From the NCBI GenBank assembly GCA_025331445.1, contig JAIWNE010000056.1, positions 62,001 through 126,000 on the forward strand: a stretch of 64,000 bases of DNA, written 5' to 3'. This document shows positions 45,360 through 59,400 of this stretch, piece after piece. The DNA is from Blakeslea trispora (Eukaryota; Mucoromycota; Mucoromycetes; Mucorales; Choanephoraceae). Both the position numbers and the translations under genes were made by a program. The notes under the pieces were generated by a model that did no database searches, had not been told where the DNA came from, and saw only the letters and a list, made by a program, of their open reading frames with translations. The stretch's first letter is position 1, and the number at the start of each line of letters is the position of its first letter.

Positions 45360-46877
45360 TTAAAAATTAAGGTAAGGCTTATGAGTAGCATTGTAACTAT
45401 CAAGTGCATCCCAGAATTGAGAAACAGTAGCCTTATCCATATGTCTCTTACTTCTATGAATCTATAGCAAAGAAAGAGTCAATTGATCGCACTTATTTCT
45501 CGTTTCTTTTTTTTTTTTTTTGTTGACTTACATTCACTTCAGTCACTGCCCATTCAGAGGCAGGAGCTGCTACTTTGTCCGAATTCCATTTGGGGTAAAA
45601 TCCCTTCACTTTAATTTCACAATGAGTGATTAAACGTCAAAAGAGAAAGAAGAAAATAAAAAAACTGTTCACTTTACCATTACTAAACAAGTCAACAGGC
45701 TTTTCCCATTTCCATCCTTTAAACTGCCACAACTGTCCAGCAACAAACACACAGCAGACACGGTCCCAGTCTGTCTGTTTAAACTGTGAGACTGAATCAA
45801 CCACATGATAGGGAACAATTTGACCATTAGGCTTTCTACGTTCGATCGTCACTCGCTCTGGCTTCTTTAATCCTCCTTCTCTCAACTCTTGTGAGTCCAC
45901 ATATTTCTGTTCCTCTAAGAATTGCTTGATATTATACAATGTGAATTTGGCTGTAGGAGCAGCAGGCACAATAATAAGTGGTATTTTGTCTTTAGATGAT
46001 AGTTTCTGGCTCTTGACTGCTGCTGCTGCTGCTGCTGTAGGCTTTGTACCTGATGTCGGGTTATATGGGTTGGATGATTTATGGCCTTCAAGAAAAAAAA
46101 AAAGGGGAATTGAGTCCTGATTTTCTTTCAAAGAGAAAAAGTGACGAGAGGGCTATTCTGTTTTTTTTTACCTGGTTTTTGTAAAGTATGGTTTCGACCT
46201 GTAGCTGGTACATCTTTACCTAATACCAATTGCTTGGCTAAATTAATAGCATGAGTAAAGTTTTTGGTGCCTTGCAAGATGGAAGATCGAGTGATTGTTT
46301 CGCGTTCTCGAGAAGTGACTTTTTCAACGACTCTTTTGGAATCTTCAGATTGAAGTGTAGCCACTTTAGTCCTTTTGGTCATGGACTCGGGTAAAGAAGC
46401 ATCGTCTCGAGATCGTTTTTCTATAGACATTCTCTAAGTACACCTTACGAATGTTACAACTTTTTTTAAGTCTTCTTTTTTCTTTCTTTTTCTTTATGTT
46501 TTACCAGTAGATGAAGTCAGCGTTACATTAGGTGACTGATCCACTTTACCCGTTAGGTAATCGAGAATCTTTCGTTTATCAACAATGGAGACGTGTTCGA
46601 TACCAAGAGCGCGACACTCTTTGAAATAAGCTGAATTATCGAGTTTGGCATTTTGAACTAAAAAGAATAATGTCTCCAACGTGTATGTGTCTGTCTCGGC
46701 AGCATTTGTCTTTTTGAAGTTGGTAGGTGCATCACGTGGAAAGGAAGTGGTGTCGTTAAACTGTATTGTCTTTGCCTCAGAGATGACATTGACTTTTTCT
46801 CCAGCTTCGTCAAGTAGCGTGACAGGTTTATTACTGATGGTTGATTCGCGAAGTAATGCTAATGGATCAGCAGACAT
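45360..46877 (-). CDS. CDC73: Paf1 complex subunit Cdc73 (parafibromin homologue)
   Basis: Cdc73 belongs to the Paf1 complex that travels with RNA polymerase II and supports elongation and histone modification. The N-terminal exon (46877-46527) has MSADPLALLRESTI and YTLETLFFLVQNAKLD, then KRKILDYLTG, matching the parafibromin N-terminus. The middle holds RERETITRSSILQGTKNF. The C-terminal Ras-like domain is unmistakable: IPLIIVPAAPTAKFTLYNIK, IVPYHVVDS, WDRVCCVFVAGQLWQFKGWK, KGFYPKWNSDKV and the terminal HKPYLNF. Five exons give about 400 residues, similar to yeast Cdc73. The first donor is taken as GTAACG at 46526 because this keeps the frame into the exon starting RMSIEKRSRDD; the GTAAAA donor 24 bases further on would break it. 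Confidence 0.93.
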
Positions 46878-47283
46878 GAGTTGTGCTTTGTGTTCTTTAT
46901 AAAAGAGCAAGAGACAGAAAAAGAAAAGAAAAAAAATTAAATAAGAAAGAGCATCATGACTCGGACACACATTTCATCCTTAAGCCAAGTGATACTTTGA
47001 AGAAGCGATTCTTGGATCAAGATCTCTCTCTCTCTCTTTCTTTCTATTTTTTTTTTGAACACTTGTAATAATAGACACTATGTCATGATCCCTCTTACTT
47101 GCCCAAAAAATCCAGCGCGTTTAATTAGAATGATCTCAAGTGCTTTATTGCTGAGATCTAAAAAAAATCTGGGGGACTTGTAAATATTTATAAGATGCGT
47201 ATGTTGCTATGACAAGCAAAAAAAAAATAGAAAAGCGTGTATGTATAATAAGAAAGAAAAATAAATGGATTCAATAAACTAGT
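46878..47283. other. Intergenic region upstream of CDC73
   Basis: About 400 bp between CDC73 and the next minus-strand gene; the likely CDC73 promoter with pyrimidine tracts. No further gene recognised. Confidence 0.45.
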
Positions 47284-47634
47284 TTACACTCTCCTACACT
47301 CCATGTAGGTCTTTGTTGGGTCCATAGGTAACTGACAAAAGAAGCCCAATTCTTGCATTTTGGAGAACATCTGGGTATCTACACAAACCTCACATCATCA
47401 ACAAAAAGCCAATCTTAAGATAGTTCACAACTTACATTCCAAATGAAGTTTGATACATTGCTCTTGTCCACCAGAGAAGCTACGGCAAAGCTCTTGTTCC
47501 TTTTGATCAATTGTATATTCGTTACCCGGAGCATCCTTGACGAACTTGTCGAGACGAGTAAGTTCCTTTTCGACCAAGTTTTGATTGTTGTTTTCGTTAT
47601 CGTTCAAAGACATACTATCAACAACCATGAGCAT
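47284..47634 (-). CDS. Small Cys-containing protein (possible CX9C-type)
   Basis: Two exons joined by a GT-AG intron (about 47379-47435) give a product of roughly 90-97 residues, depending on which of three in-frame ATGs (47634, 47628, 47613) is used. The body reads KELTRLDKFVKDAPGNEYTI, then ELCRSFSGGQEQCIKLHLEY and MFSKMQELGFFC...YMECRRV. The Cys spacing is CX9C followed by CX12C across helical segments. It recalls, but does not strictly match, twin CX9C proteins of the mitochondrial intermembrane space. No exact family is recognised. The coding call rests on the splice-consistent frame and the Cys pattern. Confidence 0.5.
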
Positions 47635-48562
47635 GACACGCTTCTCATTTAACAATGCTGTGCATTTAAAAGCCCTCTCTCTCCCCCATTCAACCCCTTG
47701 TTTCCTCTCTCTTTTTCTCTGGAAAGGAAATCCTGTCGCGTATATTCCTTCACGATGACTTACATTGAATATGATTTGAATTAAAGAGTGAAGAAAAAAG
47801 AAAAAGAGAAGCCTAGTCATTCTATTGCTTTTTTGTCATGTATTTTATATTCCGCAGTGCTCAGATCTGTTTATTACGTCAATTTGCAATCGTTGTCTGA
47901 TTTAGTCAAATGAGACAAAAAAATAAGAGCTGGGCTTTTTTTTTTCATTTTTTGAGGCCCCGGTTTAGATCATGTTTGGGCCAAAATTGTAATAGGATCA
48001 TCACGATAAAGAAGTCTGTTGTCAGATATAAAAAAAAAGAAGTGAGTTTATATCCCAACAAGTTGTTGTTTTGGTTGTTATTAGAGCATATAAGCAGATG
48101 TATCATGTACTTTACTATGGGCTAGTTAAAGATGCTATTTTCTTTGTGTTTAATTTGAGGTGATTATAAAATCAACAAGTGTGTGTGTGTTGCAAAATCA
48201 TGCAAACAAATTGTTCCAAGCAATTAAAACATCTGGTAACCATGAATTTTATGTCAGTTTAAGCCAAAAGAAAAGAATGTCATACATGGTAGCCAAAGGG
48301 AAGCAAGAACACAGATGTCTTTCTCAATGTTTTCCTTTTTATGTGCAACTAAGAAGGGTTTCTATACTAACCATCGGCTTCATTTGATGAATTTCTATGT
48401 AGAAAGCAACAAGCTCTTATTAAAAGCTGAGAATACATAGAATCAAAAGCATCAAACTATTTCCAAGATTCGTTTGGGATCATGCAGAATAACAACAAAC
48501 CCTCATTCTGTTCTACTCCCAGCGTTGCTTTGTATTTTATTTGTGTATCTTACAAGAAATAA
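47635..48562. other. Intergenic stretch
   Basis: About 930 bp without a supported gene. It lies between the small Cys protein gene and the 3' end of METTL5 and is AT-rich, with a TG microsatellite near 48179-48190. Confidence 0.5.
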
Positions 48563-49542
<980 letters not shown>

Positions 49543-52517
49543 TTCAACTTGAAGATCTTGAAAATAAAAATAAAGAAGACCAACAAAAAAAAAGCTTGAA
49601 ATTTGCAGATAGAAGCGGTCACATTGTACCCCTTTAAGGACAATTCCTACAAAGCAAAATCTTAAGGATAACAGTTCTGTTTGAATGGTTTTGTCCTTTT
49701 CTTTAGTCATCGAGTAGGTTCTTTATTGTTCTAAATGATTAATCTACACTTTGCCTTATAAGATCATTGTTAATTACATATGAATGATTTGTGCTGTAAT
49801 TTCTCAGTTAAGTATAAAAAAAAGAAGGTAAAGCCTTGGTGTCAAGGCAGGAAAAACTCTTATTTTCTGAATGAGTGCAGTCAACAGATTGAAGTGTAAA
49901 CAAAAGTCAACAAACGGACTCGCTCATTTGCTGCACTTGGAGATTCACAAAAAAAAATGAATAGATGACTTTTTGAATAAGCTTTGTAACTCATTCAATA
50001 GTGAGCTCAGTACATTTGGGAAATTGCTTGATAAGATACAAATTAAACTACTAGGCACCTAACTGTTTCATTGGAATTATTTTTGTGCCCGATCAAAAAA
50101 ACACAGTTTGATGGGCAATTGAAGATTCCCTATTTGGAATTTGAGAATTGATGCTTGCCATGTGCGTTACACAATGGCGTAAAAAAGACAGCAGTTACAC
50201 GAAAGAAGAGGCGTTAATTTGGTTTCTCTTTGACAGTTACTCCAAATATTGTCACTTCGGAAAATAGAGTTGGCTATGTTGAAGCTGATGTAGTGCAAAG
50301 AAAGACTTGTATTCAACAGATATGTTGATGGATCTTAAGGGGTTCAAGCAATGAGTAAATATTATGAGAAGCAGGTACAGGTAAAGAAATTGATACACAC
50401 AAGAAAACAAAGGATGATGTGGTTGGCAAAAACAATGAGCTCAAGTCTGTTTGGCTAAAACACTAGTTTGTTTCTTTCTTCTTAAAATACATGCTGTGTA
50501 ATTTCATCTCTTTCATAGTTGAATCAAGAAATGCCTATGGCTCACATGAAGCAAATTGGTTAGATTGAACTAATGTAACCTCACTTTTTTCTTTTATGTG
50601 CTTTCGGAGATCCTTGTATTCATCTAGAGAAAGGAGGGGGGGGGTCCTAGATGAGTAAGCAAAGTTGAAAACTCTTCAGTCATCTTTCACACACAACCAG
50701 CAAGAAAGCACAGATAGCTTATGATCTAAAACTACTTTGAGATTGTATTTGCAAGGAATTTTTTCAATAGTTTTTCTTTTTATTTTTTTTTTTACAATAG
50801 ATGCTTCAGGAGGGAATAAATTAGAAATTGGTCAGACATTGAAATGACATATAAACCATCAATGTTAGTCAGCAAACTGATACAACATAATTTCTCACTC
50901 AAATAAGAAATCAATGCTTACAATCGATCACATATGTCATCTAGAGTGCAAATTGTGAAATACATAGTAGGTATCCTTTACGCATATGCAATCTTTTTAA
51001 TCAATTGCTTTCTTTGCATTCTGCGAATTTGAGGTACTTTTAAAGTGGAAAAAAAATATGTTGACTGAATTTACAACATGAATCCCCTTTTCTTTTTAAG
51101 CAGTTAGAATGTGAATTATCTAGAAGCCCAGAGATAGAATATGTGACATAAACAGACTAAACCTTTTGGTAGATAACGTTTTGAACTAGTTTCACCCTCT
51201 TTACTGTCAGTCTCAAAATATGGGCCCCATATTGATTACCAAAAAGGGCATGTGTTTTTGTATCGAAATTGATGTTGAATTCCAAGAATAGATGTAAACT
51301 TTCAAGACCTAACTATATCATCTTTAACTATTAATAGAATACGTCATAATGAAATACAATACTGTCTATTTCAATATGTTTATTAATTAGAGTTGAGCTA
51401 CCTTACACAAGTAAAAAACCTATTTCAATTTCTTTGTTTGCGCCAGAAATGCATACGTTTATACAAATGCTTGAAAGTGATGCGAGTTCGAGTAGAGCTG
51501 CAGCTATAGCTTAATTATTGTGTTTGGCTTCCTTTTATTCTTGGTCGCATCGTATGTCGAGTGAAATTTGGTGCAAAACAACAAGTCCTTCTTTTTTTTT
51601 CAATCAACATCTCGATCTGGATACCTATATAAGATGCCAATCATTTTAAACCCCAATTCCTTCAATCGATGTTGTTGCTAGTATCATGGATGGTATTCCT
51701 GAGATGTAGTACTAAATGAATTGGTGGTCAATTGCAACGATGGTATCCTACAGCAAGCACAATTCAAAGTGTGACTTGCAGTTCTCGACTGTAATTTCAA
51801 AAACGAAACTCTGGATTTGGAAAAATTAAAGTTGACATTGTCACACCACATGAATTTACAACCTTCGGAAGCAACGGTGCCAACACTTTAACTTATACAC
51901 ATGTACACGCGCACACGGTACGCACGCATGTGTATGTTTATGTGCATACAAACGCCATTTTTTTTGAATCTATAAGGTTTTACATTTATGATATATTTGA
52001 ACACAAGCTGTCAATTGAAATTACACTCAGATTTTTGCATCACCTTGCTTTACCCCCCTTTTGTTTTTTTTTATCCTCTCTTTCTCTCTCTATCTCTTTT
52101 TCAATCAAATTATCCCATCAGGGCTACAAAAAAGGCAGAATTTTTGACAGATTTGGATTTTCTGTGTTAAATGATTTATGTGCGACTTGAAAATGAATCG
52201 ATCTTCATATCTCAATATAACAAATTAGGCATTATGTAGTATTTCGATAAAAATGCATAATTCCTTTTTTTATTTATTTTAATTGATATTGCAATTTGAT
52301 TTGGGTATAAAAGTATAAAAAAAAATTGGAGGCCTTCCAATAAGCATAATTCATATAGATGATAAAAAAAAAAGTGTAAATAAGCTAGAAAAAAATGTTA
52401 TATAGACCAACTATCCTTCATGATGCATATGTATGATATTTCAGTATGTTCAAGTAGTAGATAATTCATGTGTAGATGTATGTTAAGAAGAAAATGATAA
52501 GTGTATACAGCATAAAA

Positions 52518-52525
<8 letters not shown>

Positions 52526-52568
<43 letters not shown>
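52526..52568. repeat. (GA)n microsatellite
   Basis: About 20 GA units follow an A13 run. Simple sequence repeat. Confidence 0.9.
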
Positions 52569-52569
<1 letters not shown>

Positions 52570-52701
52570 TGTACAATTTTGGGTGAAGGAAATGATTGCA
52601 ATGAATAGATGAAATGCGTATGTGCGTCAGATGGGTTGAATATATTGCAGGAGAAAAGTAGAGAACACAAGCTATCGTTTGAGAATGGATAGAGTGTCTC
52701 A

Positions 52702-52767
52702 TTAGCGCTTGACCGGAGGAGGGTAAGGTCTTGGAAGTGCAGGCTTGGTAGGTCTGTCTGGTGGCAT
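52702..52767 (-). CDS. Possible 21-residue proline-rich small ORF
   Basis: On the minus strand, an ATG at 52767 opens a 21-codon frame with one third Pro and several Arg/Lys (starts MPPDRPTKPALPRPYPPP, ends VKR). It differs in composition from the surrounding AT-rich DNA: its GC-rich codons stand out locally. Upstream there is a plausible pyrimidine-rich acceptor (CTTTACAG at about 52808), so it could be a tiny expressed ORF or a last exon of a longer gene. No family recognised. Could easily be chance. Confidence 0.25.
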   Translation of the reverse strand: MPPDRPTKPALPRPYPPPVKR

Positions 52768-55700
52768 CTTTATTTATATTGATTCTTTAGTGTTGCAGTG
52801 GTCTGTAAAGTTCAAAGAGAAAGAAAAGACTTTGATTAGATTTTTAGAATAAAGTGTGCCTTTTATATATATATTTTTTCCTTTCTTTTTATAGCGTGTT
52901 ACACATCACATAAGAATTGTAAGGTTGAAGTTTTGTGAAACAAGGACGGAAGAATGAAAGATCGCATAGACACCATAATCAAGATTGACTATCACTCAAT
53001 TAACCAAGCGCCTTGTTCTTTATCATTTCATTTGTAATACCGAGTAAGATGGAGAGGGCAAGCAATCAGTATTGGCTTTAGTAGGATGGGTTCTCCTTAT
53101 TTTTCTTTAGAAAATGGCGTACAAGAACACAGCAAGTAAGGCTCTTGACCTCATCACTTATTAATTAGACCTTTTTTGATAAACAAGGTTTGATCAAGTT
53201 TTTGTTATTGTTTATGTTGTCGACTCTCTCTCTCTCTCTTTCTTTTCTTCTTATTTACTTTAGGTTGGTTTAATTCAATAAACGTGTTTACTGCATGCTT
53301 AAATGTTGATGAGCCATGTTGTTCATCCAAAAAAATAAAGTATTATGAGTTGTCAATAAAACTCTCTCGTTCTCAAAGTTACTATTTGGTGAGAATACAA
53401 AATAAAAAAAAAAAAGAGTTCAAATGTGTGTCAGATAATAAAAAAAAAGAGGAGCCCAAACTGGCGTTATGAGACACGAATGAGAAGAACAACAGTGAAA
53501 CTCTGTGTCACTTGATATGAAAACGCTTCTTTTTTTTTTTGTATGTTGTTGATTTTACTTGTCAAAGAAACGCCTCATTTCTCTAACCTATCCGCAATTT
53601 TACTTGTATGTGCTACAAGCAAGAAAGTTTATTTCTCAGGGTTTAAATTTGACATTGTTTATACACAAATCATTTTAATTCTTTCTTCTCTTGAGCAAGT
53701 TACATCATTTATGATGAGAAGAAATGCAATATATTATATAGTACGTATCATAAAAAAAAGCAAACAAAGGACAACATCAAGTTACTAAAAACAAGACAAA
53801 GAAACTAAAGCTTAGGGTGATGACCAAGATATTACAGATGGTCAAGTAAGATACAGTATCCCCCCCTTTTTTTTTCTTTGAAAATAGCGGGAAGATAACC
53901 TTTCGTCTGAATGATGACTTTCATCGTTATTTGTTGACGTACTACATTCAATTTATCCTAATTTTAACCATATATACAAATTCAACTGTTGTGTCTGGCC
54001 CAATCCGTTTCCCCAAATAAATAAATGTGCAACAATCTTTAAGGTTAAGTTCCGAAATGGCTATAAAGTCCCTTTGAGCTCTCTCTCTTTTATAGAGTGG
54101 AGATGAGATGTTCAAGAGATAGGTTACTATGGTAATGTAATGACGAAAAAGTCTATTTTCGATGATGGAGAGGGGCAATGGTTCCCGAAATTTCGATCTG
54201 TTACTGAACAAAAGAGAGAAATTAATTGCACGGAAGACCCCGAAATACCATTCAGGGAGCTGTCCAAAAACAAAGAAATTGTGTTTGAAACTTCTTATTC
54301 TACACTTAATTAAGTTTCATGAAATTCCGTCCCCCCCCCTTTTTTTTCTGTCTCTAGTTGGCACAGTTTTGGTTGTTTTATTCTAACAAAAAGAACTTGA
54401 AACAAGTTTTTGAGACTTGATATACATAAAAAGGAAACAGTTACACTTGAAGGACAATGGGTAAACAGTGATGATAGACAAGTTATGTAATTCATTTATT
54501 TAGGCGTGTTTCTTCTCTATTGCTAAACGTTATTCTCTTTTTATATTTCGTTTTGATTCAACTGTTTCTTTTTTCTTTCTCTGGTCGTTATTGAATTCTC
54601 AATTTTAGAAATGTACTTTGAAGAGAATAAAGAAAAAAACGAATAGATGTGAATTCAAATGGGTCTATTAAAGCAAGCGGGATGATATGGGGCCAGTTCT
54701 TAAGCTGGACATGGCTAAAGATAGCGGAAGGTAATGCCGTCTATTCGGAACATACACCATTTTTGGAACAGCAGACAGAAAGGGGCGATCTTTTCTCATG
54801 AAAATCTAGCAGCAGAAGAAATGACAAGTACAAGAAGATGAAAGCAAAACAGAATTCATTGCATTGACTTATTCACCTCCTCGCTTATAGCTTGAGTTTC
54901 GTTTATAAATTTTGAGGTTTTTTGCATAAAAAAGTAAACACTTTTTGTTTTTTGCTGAGTAAATCAGGCGATTTAAAAGAAAGAAATCAATTGCATCATG
55001 TCCTCATTCAGGAACTCTCTTGACAACAAAATCTACTCAATAAGCCCATGGACTTAAATCAAGCTAGTTGAGAAAAGATCATTCTGCTAAAATTGACATA
55101 TAAAGTTTAGTGTTATCCTGTTCTCCATGTTGAGTTACTCAAGAATATATTCTTTGTTCTTTAATTGCTCGGGGCGCAGATTCTTGCTGCCCATTTAACT
55201 GAGAGGCGGTAGTTCAACACAAGACCCATATCGTTAAAAAACAATAGCTGGAACCGACTTGTCTTTTCAAAATGGCGATTAGAAAAGTATGGTTCTGATA
55301 GATGACACTATCAGTAAGATGTCCCAGAGTATACGTCATATCCGCTTATGGCAATTGTTGTTATGAACCTAGTTATTTTTTTTTTTTTTTGCTGAGGGCA
55401 ATGGAAAAGGATTGACCAGCCTATACAATTCAATGATTTTAATCAACTTGCGAAACGTTGTAGCCTCTCCCCCCTTTTTTTTGTTACGCTTGGATAGCCG
55501 TAGGTGAGATACATCATTAGTTATATTGTGCTCTCTTTTAACATCAACTGAGATACTACGAAACATGTTACTATTAGAGACTATGTATAAAGGACATTTC
55601 GGAACCAAAGATCTGGCTAAAAAAAGCAAATAAATAGTTTCTTTTTGTTCTTTATGCGTCAGAACAGTATTACCAACAAGAGTCTTGTTCAAATCATACT

Positions 55701-55975
55701 ATTTTTATGACATCTTTTGATCATAGAGAACGGCTATGGCTTTATTTTTGAAAAGAACAGAGAGAGAGAGAGAGGAAAGACTTTTTTCCCCCTTTTACGA
55801 AATGCATCTTGCTTTTTATGGATAATGGAGATGCCTATTTCAAAGATGCCGACATGTAACAAAATCAGTTAAACTCCGCTCCTTTTCTCTCTCTCTTTTT
55901 TTTTTTTTATTGTGTCCAAGGGCTCAGTTATTAGCACACTGTCTTTCTTCTTTCAAGTTACATAATAAGCAAGCT

Positions 55976-56390
55976 ATGTTTATGAAACAAATTACCGAGA
56001 TCAAGGTTGCTTTGGCACCTTTCAATGCTGCATCAAAATCTTCTAGGTAACTTCCTTTCTCTTGGACAAGTTCCTGTTATTATGGTTGACTTACCCTGGT
56101 TATAGATTGTTCTTGAATCATGTCAATACAAACAGTGCACGCAAAGTCAACCCTACCATCAAGATCTCTACTGAAGTCTTGTCTGATGCCAAAGCTCCTT
56201 CTCACATTCAGATTGCTTATCGTAAGATCCAAAGAGTGATCCATTACTTTTTTGTTTAACTCATTGTTATCTAGGTGATGGACAGAAACTTGCCTTTGAT
56301 TCAGACAAGTTAAAGATCAACAACATTATTCAAATCGTAAACAAGCATGCCAAGAAATTAGAAGAAATCGAACAAGCCAACAATTGGTAG
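55976..56390 (+). CDS. Mitochondrial large-subunit ribosomal protein mL53 (MRPL44-type)
   Basis: Three exons (55976-56046, 56106-56221, 56275-56390) with GT-AG introns give 100 residues. The product reads ITEIKVALAPFNAASKSSRL, then FLNHVNTNSARKVNPTIKIS and ends DKLKINNIIQIVNKHAKKLE. The N-terminal 'I..++V...PF....S.R.FL' block and the thioredoxin-like central fold are those of the fungal L44/metazoan MRPL53 family, a mitoribosome large-subunit protein. The start might instead be the second ATG two codons later. It converges with the methionine synthase gene; stop codons are about 60 bp apart. Confidence 0.85.
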
Positions 56391-56449
56391 AATCCTCTCA
56401 TTTATTATTATTAGAATAAATTCAACTCTTGTATATATCTATGTATTTC

Positions 56450-59400
56450 TTAATGGTCATAGGCAAGAATAGTGCCTAACCATTTTTCAACCGTTTCTAC
56501 CTTCATGTCTTTACGAACAGCATAATCCTTGACTTGATCTTTCTCTATCTTGCCAACAGCAAAATACTGACTCTGTTCATTTCCAAACAGTAAACCACTG
56601 ACACTAGCAGGTGGATCCATCGCAAGTGATTCGGTCAGAACAATACCTGTCTGTTCCGCAATAGAGCCTAAGCGCCACATGGTTTCCTTTTCAGTATGGT
56701 CTGGCTGAGAAGGGTAACCCGGTGCTGGTCGAATACCTTGATAACGAACAGCAAAGAGTTCAGCAGCAGACATATGTTCTTGTGAGGCATAGCCCCAATC
56801 CTCTTTACGGACGAGTTCATGAAGTGCTTCAGCAAATGCTTCGGCTAAGCGATCTGCTATGGCCTTGGCCATGATGCTATTGTAATCATCGCCATCTGCT
56901 TCATATTGCTTCACAAGCTCATCACAACCAAAACCAGTACTGACGGCAAACATGCCGATATAGTCAGGTAGATCAGAGGCCTTTGGAGACACGAAATCCG
57001 AAAGACAATAGTAGGGCTCGTCTGTATCCTTTTCTGCCTGTTGACGAAGACCATAGAAAGTAGCAATGACCTCGGACCGACTCTCGTCTGAATAGACCTC
57101 TATATCATCCCCTACAGCATGAGCAGGATAGAAACCCACAAGACCTCGTGCCTTTAAGCGTTTCTCAGAGATGATGGTGTTCAACATCTCTTGTGCATCC
57201 TGATAGAGACGCTTGGCTTCTGCACCCACATGCTCATCATCAAAGATCTTTGGAAAGCCTCGGTTGGGATAACGACCGCGTAACTGAAAGACTTGAAAGA
57301 ACGGATTCCAATCAATATGATCCACAAGTTTTGCAAGGGGATAATCGTCATAGAGTTTGGTGCCCAAGAAGGAGGGCTTGATAGCAGGAGGGTGCTTTAG
57401 CCAATCTATCTGACACTTTTTTTCTCTGGCAGCTTCAATCGACAACAGACATCTCTCTTCTAATCCTTCATAGTATTCTTCTCGCATCTCGTCGTATTCT
57501 TCTCGAATATCTTGAGCGAAATCCTGTTTGAGGTTGTCGTCCAACAGACTGGCAACCACAGGGACACTACGGGAAGCATCCAGCACGTAAATGACAGGAG
57601 ATGCATATTGTGGAGCAATCTTGACGGCTGTGTGCATCTTACTGGTGGTAGCACCCCCAATCAAGATAGGGATCTTGAGACCTGCCTTTTGACATTCTTT
57701 AGCTACCATCACCATCTCTTCCAAGGAGGGCGTGATCAATCCGGAAAGACCAATGACGTCTGCCTTTTGTTCAACAGCCGTCTTGATGATGACATCGCAA
57801 GGCACCATGACACCTAAATCAATGACCTTGTAATTGTTACAACCAAGCACAACACCACAAATGTTCTTGCCAATATCATGGACATCTCCCTTTACTGTGG
57901 CCATCACAATCGTGCCGTTCCCTTTGATTTCTGTTTCGCCTGAGAGTAGCCTATCTTGTTCTTTTTCAATCCTGATAAACTCGACTAAATGAGCCACTGC
58001 CTTCTTCATCACACTAAAGAAAAAATAGAGGGGTAAGCTATTGAATCAACAGAAGGTTATTTGTCTTACCGAGCAGAACGAATGACTTGAGGTAAAAACA
58101 TCTTTCCTTTACCAAACAAGTCACCCACCACATTCATACCAGCCATCAAGGGTCCTTCAATCACATGAAGAGATCGAGGGTATTTTTGTTTATCTAGACG
58201 CGCTTCTTCTGTATCTTCTACAATGAACTTCATGATACCTTTCACTAACGCATGTGTAATACGTTCAGTCACACCCCAGTTTCTCCATTCTTCTTGATCT
58301 TCTTCTTTTTTGGCGTCCTTTGAGTGAGCTTTGGCATAATCCAAGAGCTTTTCAGTCACATCCGAGTCACGGTTCCAGACGGCATCTTCACATAGCCTCA
58401 AGAGGTCTTGAGGGATATCATCATACACAGTCAAGAAACCAGCATTCACAATGCCCATGTCCATACCAGACTTTACTGTGTGATACAGAAAGACAGAGTG
58501 CATGGCTTCCCGTACCTTATCCATCCCTCGAAAGGCAAAGGATAGGTTGGATACACCACCACTGATTTTTGCACCGGGTAAAGTACTCTTGATCCCTCTA
58601 CAGGCCTCAATAAATTCAACAGCATAATTATTATGTTCCTCTAAAGAAATCAAGACATAGGTCAATAGCCCTAATTTGGACGATTCGTGTTTCATCAGCT
58701 TTTTTTTTCTTACCCATGCCTGTAGCAATCGTAAGAATATTGGGATCAAAGATAATATCATATGGATTGAACCTTAGGGCAATGGATGAGTTTTTTTTTA
58801 TAAAGCTTATTATGATCCCCCAACAATCACTTACCCCACTTTATCTACTAGAATACGATAAGAGCGTGTACAGATCTCAATCTTTCTATCTGTCTCAGCT
58901 GCTTGACCAATCTCATCAAACTAATTTCGATATTTTTTTTTTAAACAGTGTTTTATGAAAACAATAAAAAAAAAGGACTTACAGCCATGACAACAACAGC
59001 AGCACCAAATCGTTTAATGATCTTTGCCTTCTTGATAAACTCTTCTTCACCTTCTTTTAAAGAGATTGAATTGACGATACACTTGCCCTGAGCGCATCTA
59101 AGACCAGCTTCAATCACAGCAAAGTTGGAAGAATCGACCATGAGTGGCACACGGGCACAATCAGGATCAGATGCAAGCATGTTTAAAAACTTTGTCATGG
59201 CAGCCTTTCCATCTAAAAGACCTTCATCAAAATTGACATCCACTACCTGAGCACCATTCTCTACTTGGGCTCGAGCAATCGCCAAGGCTTCTTCATATTC
59301 GTTTTTCAAAATATGTCGACAAAACTTTCTTGAGCCTGCCACATTACAACGTTCACCTACATTCACAAAACCAGTTGTTTCATTGACCACAAGTACTTCG

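Larger units (their letters stand above)
49543..55975. other. Long gene-poor intergenic stretch
   Basis: About 6.4 kb with no gene that I can defend. It holds poly-A/T runs, a G10 run near 50637-50646 flanked by a short inverted CTAGATGA-type repeat, alternating purine-pyrimidine sequence near 51895-51945, and the GA microsatellite and tiny Pro-rich ORF that are listed separately. Several 60-100-codon open frames are low-complexity reads of homopolymers. Confidence 0.55.

Noticed and set aside
50620..50660. Short inverted repeat around a G10 run as a terminator or quadruplex
   Set aside because: One G-run cannot form an intramolecular quadruplex and the arms are too short to exceed chance in this AT-rich DNA.
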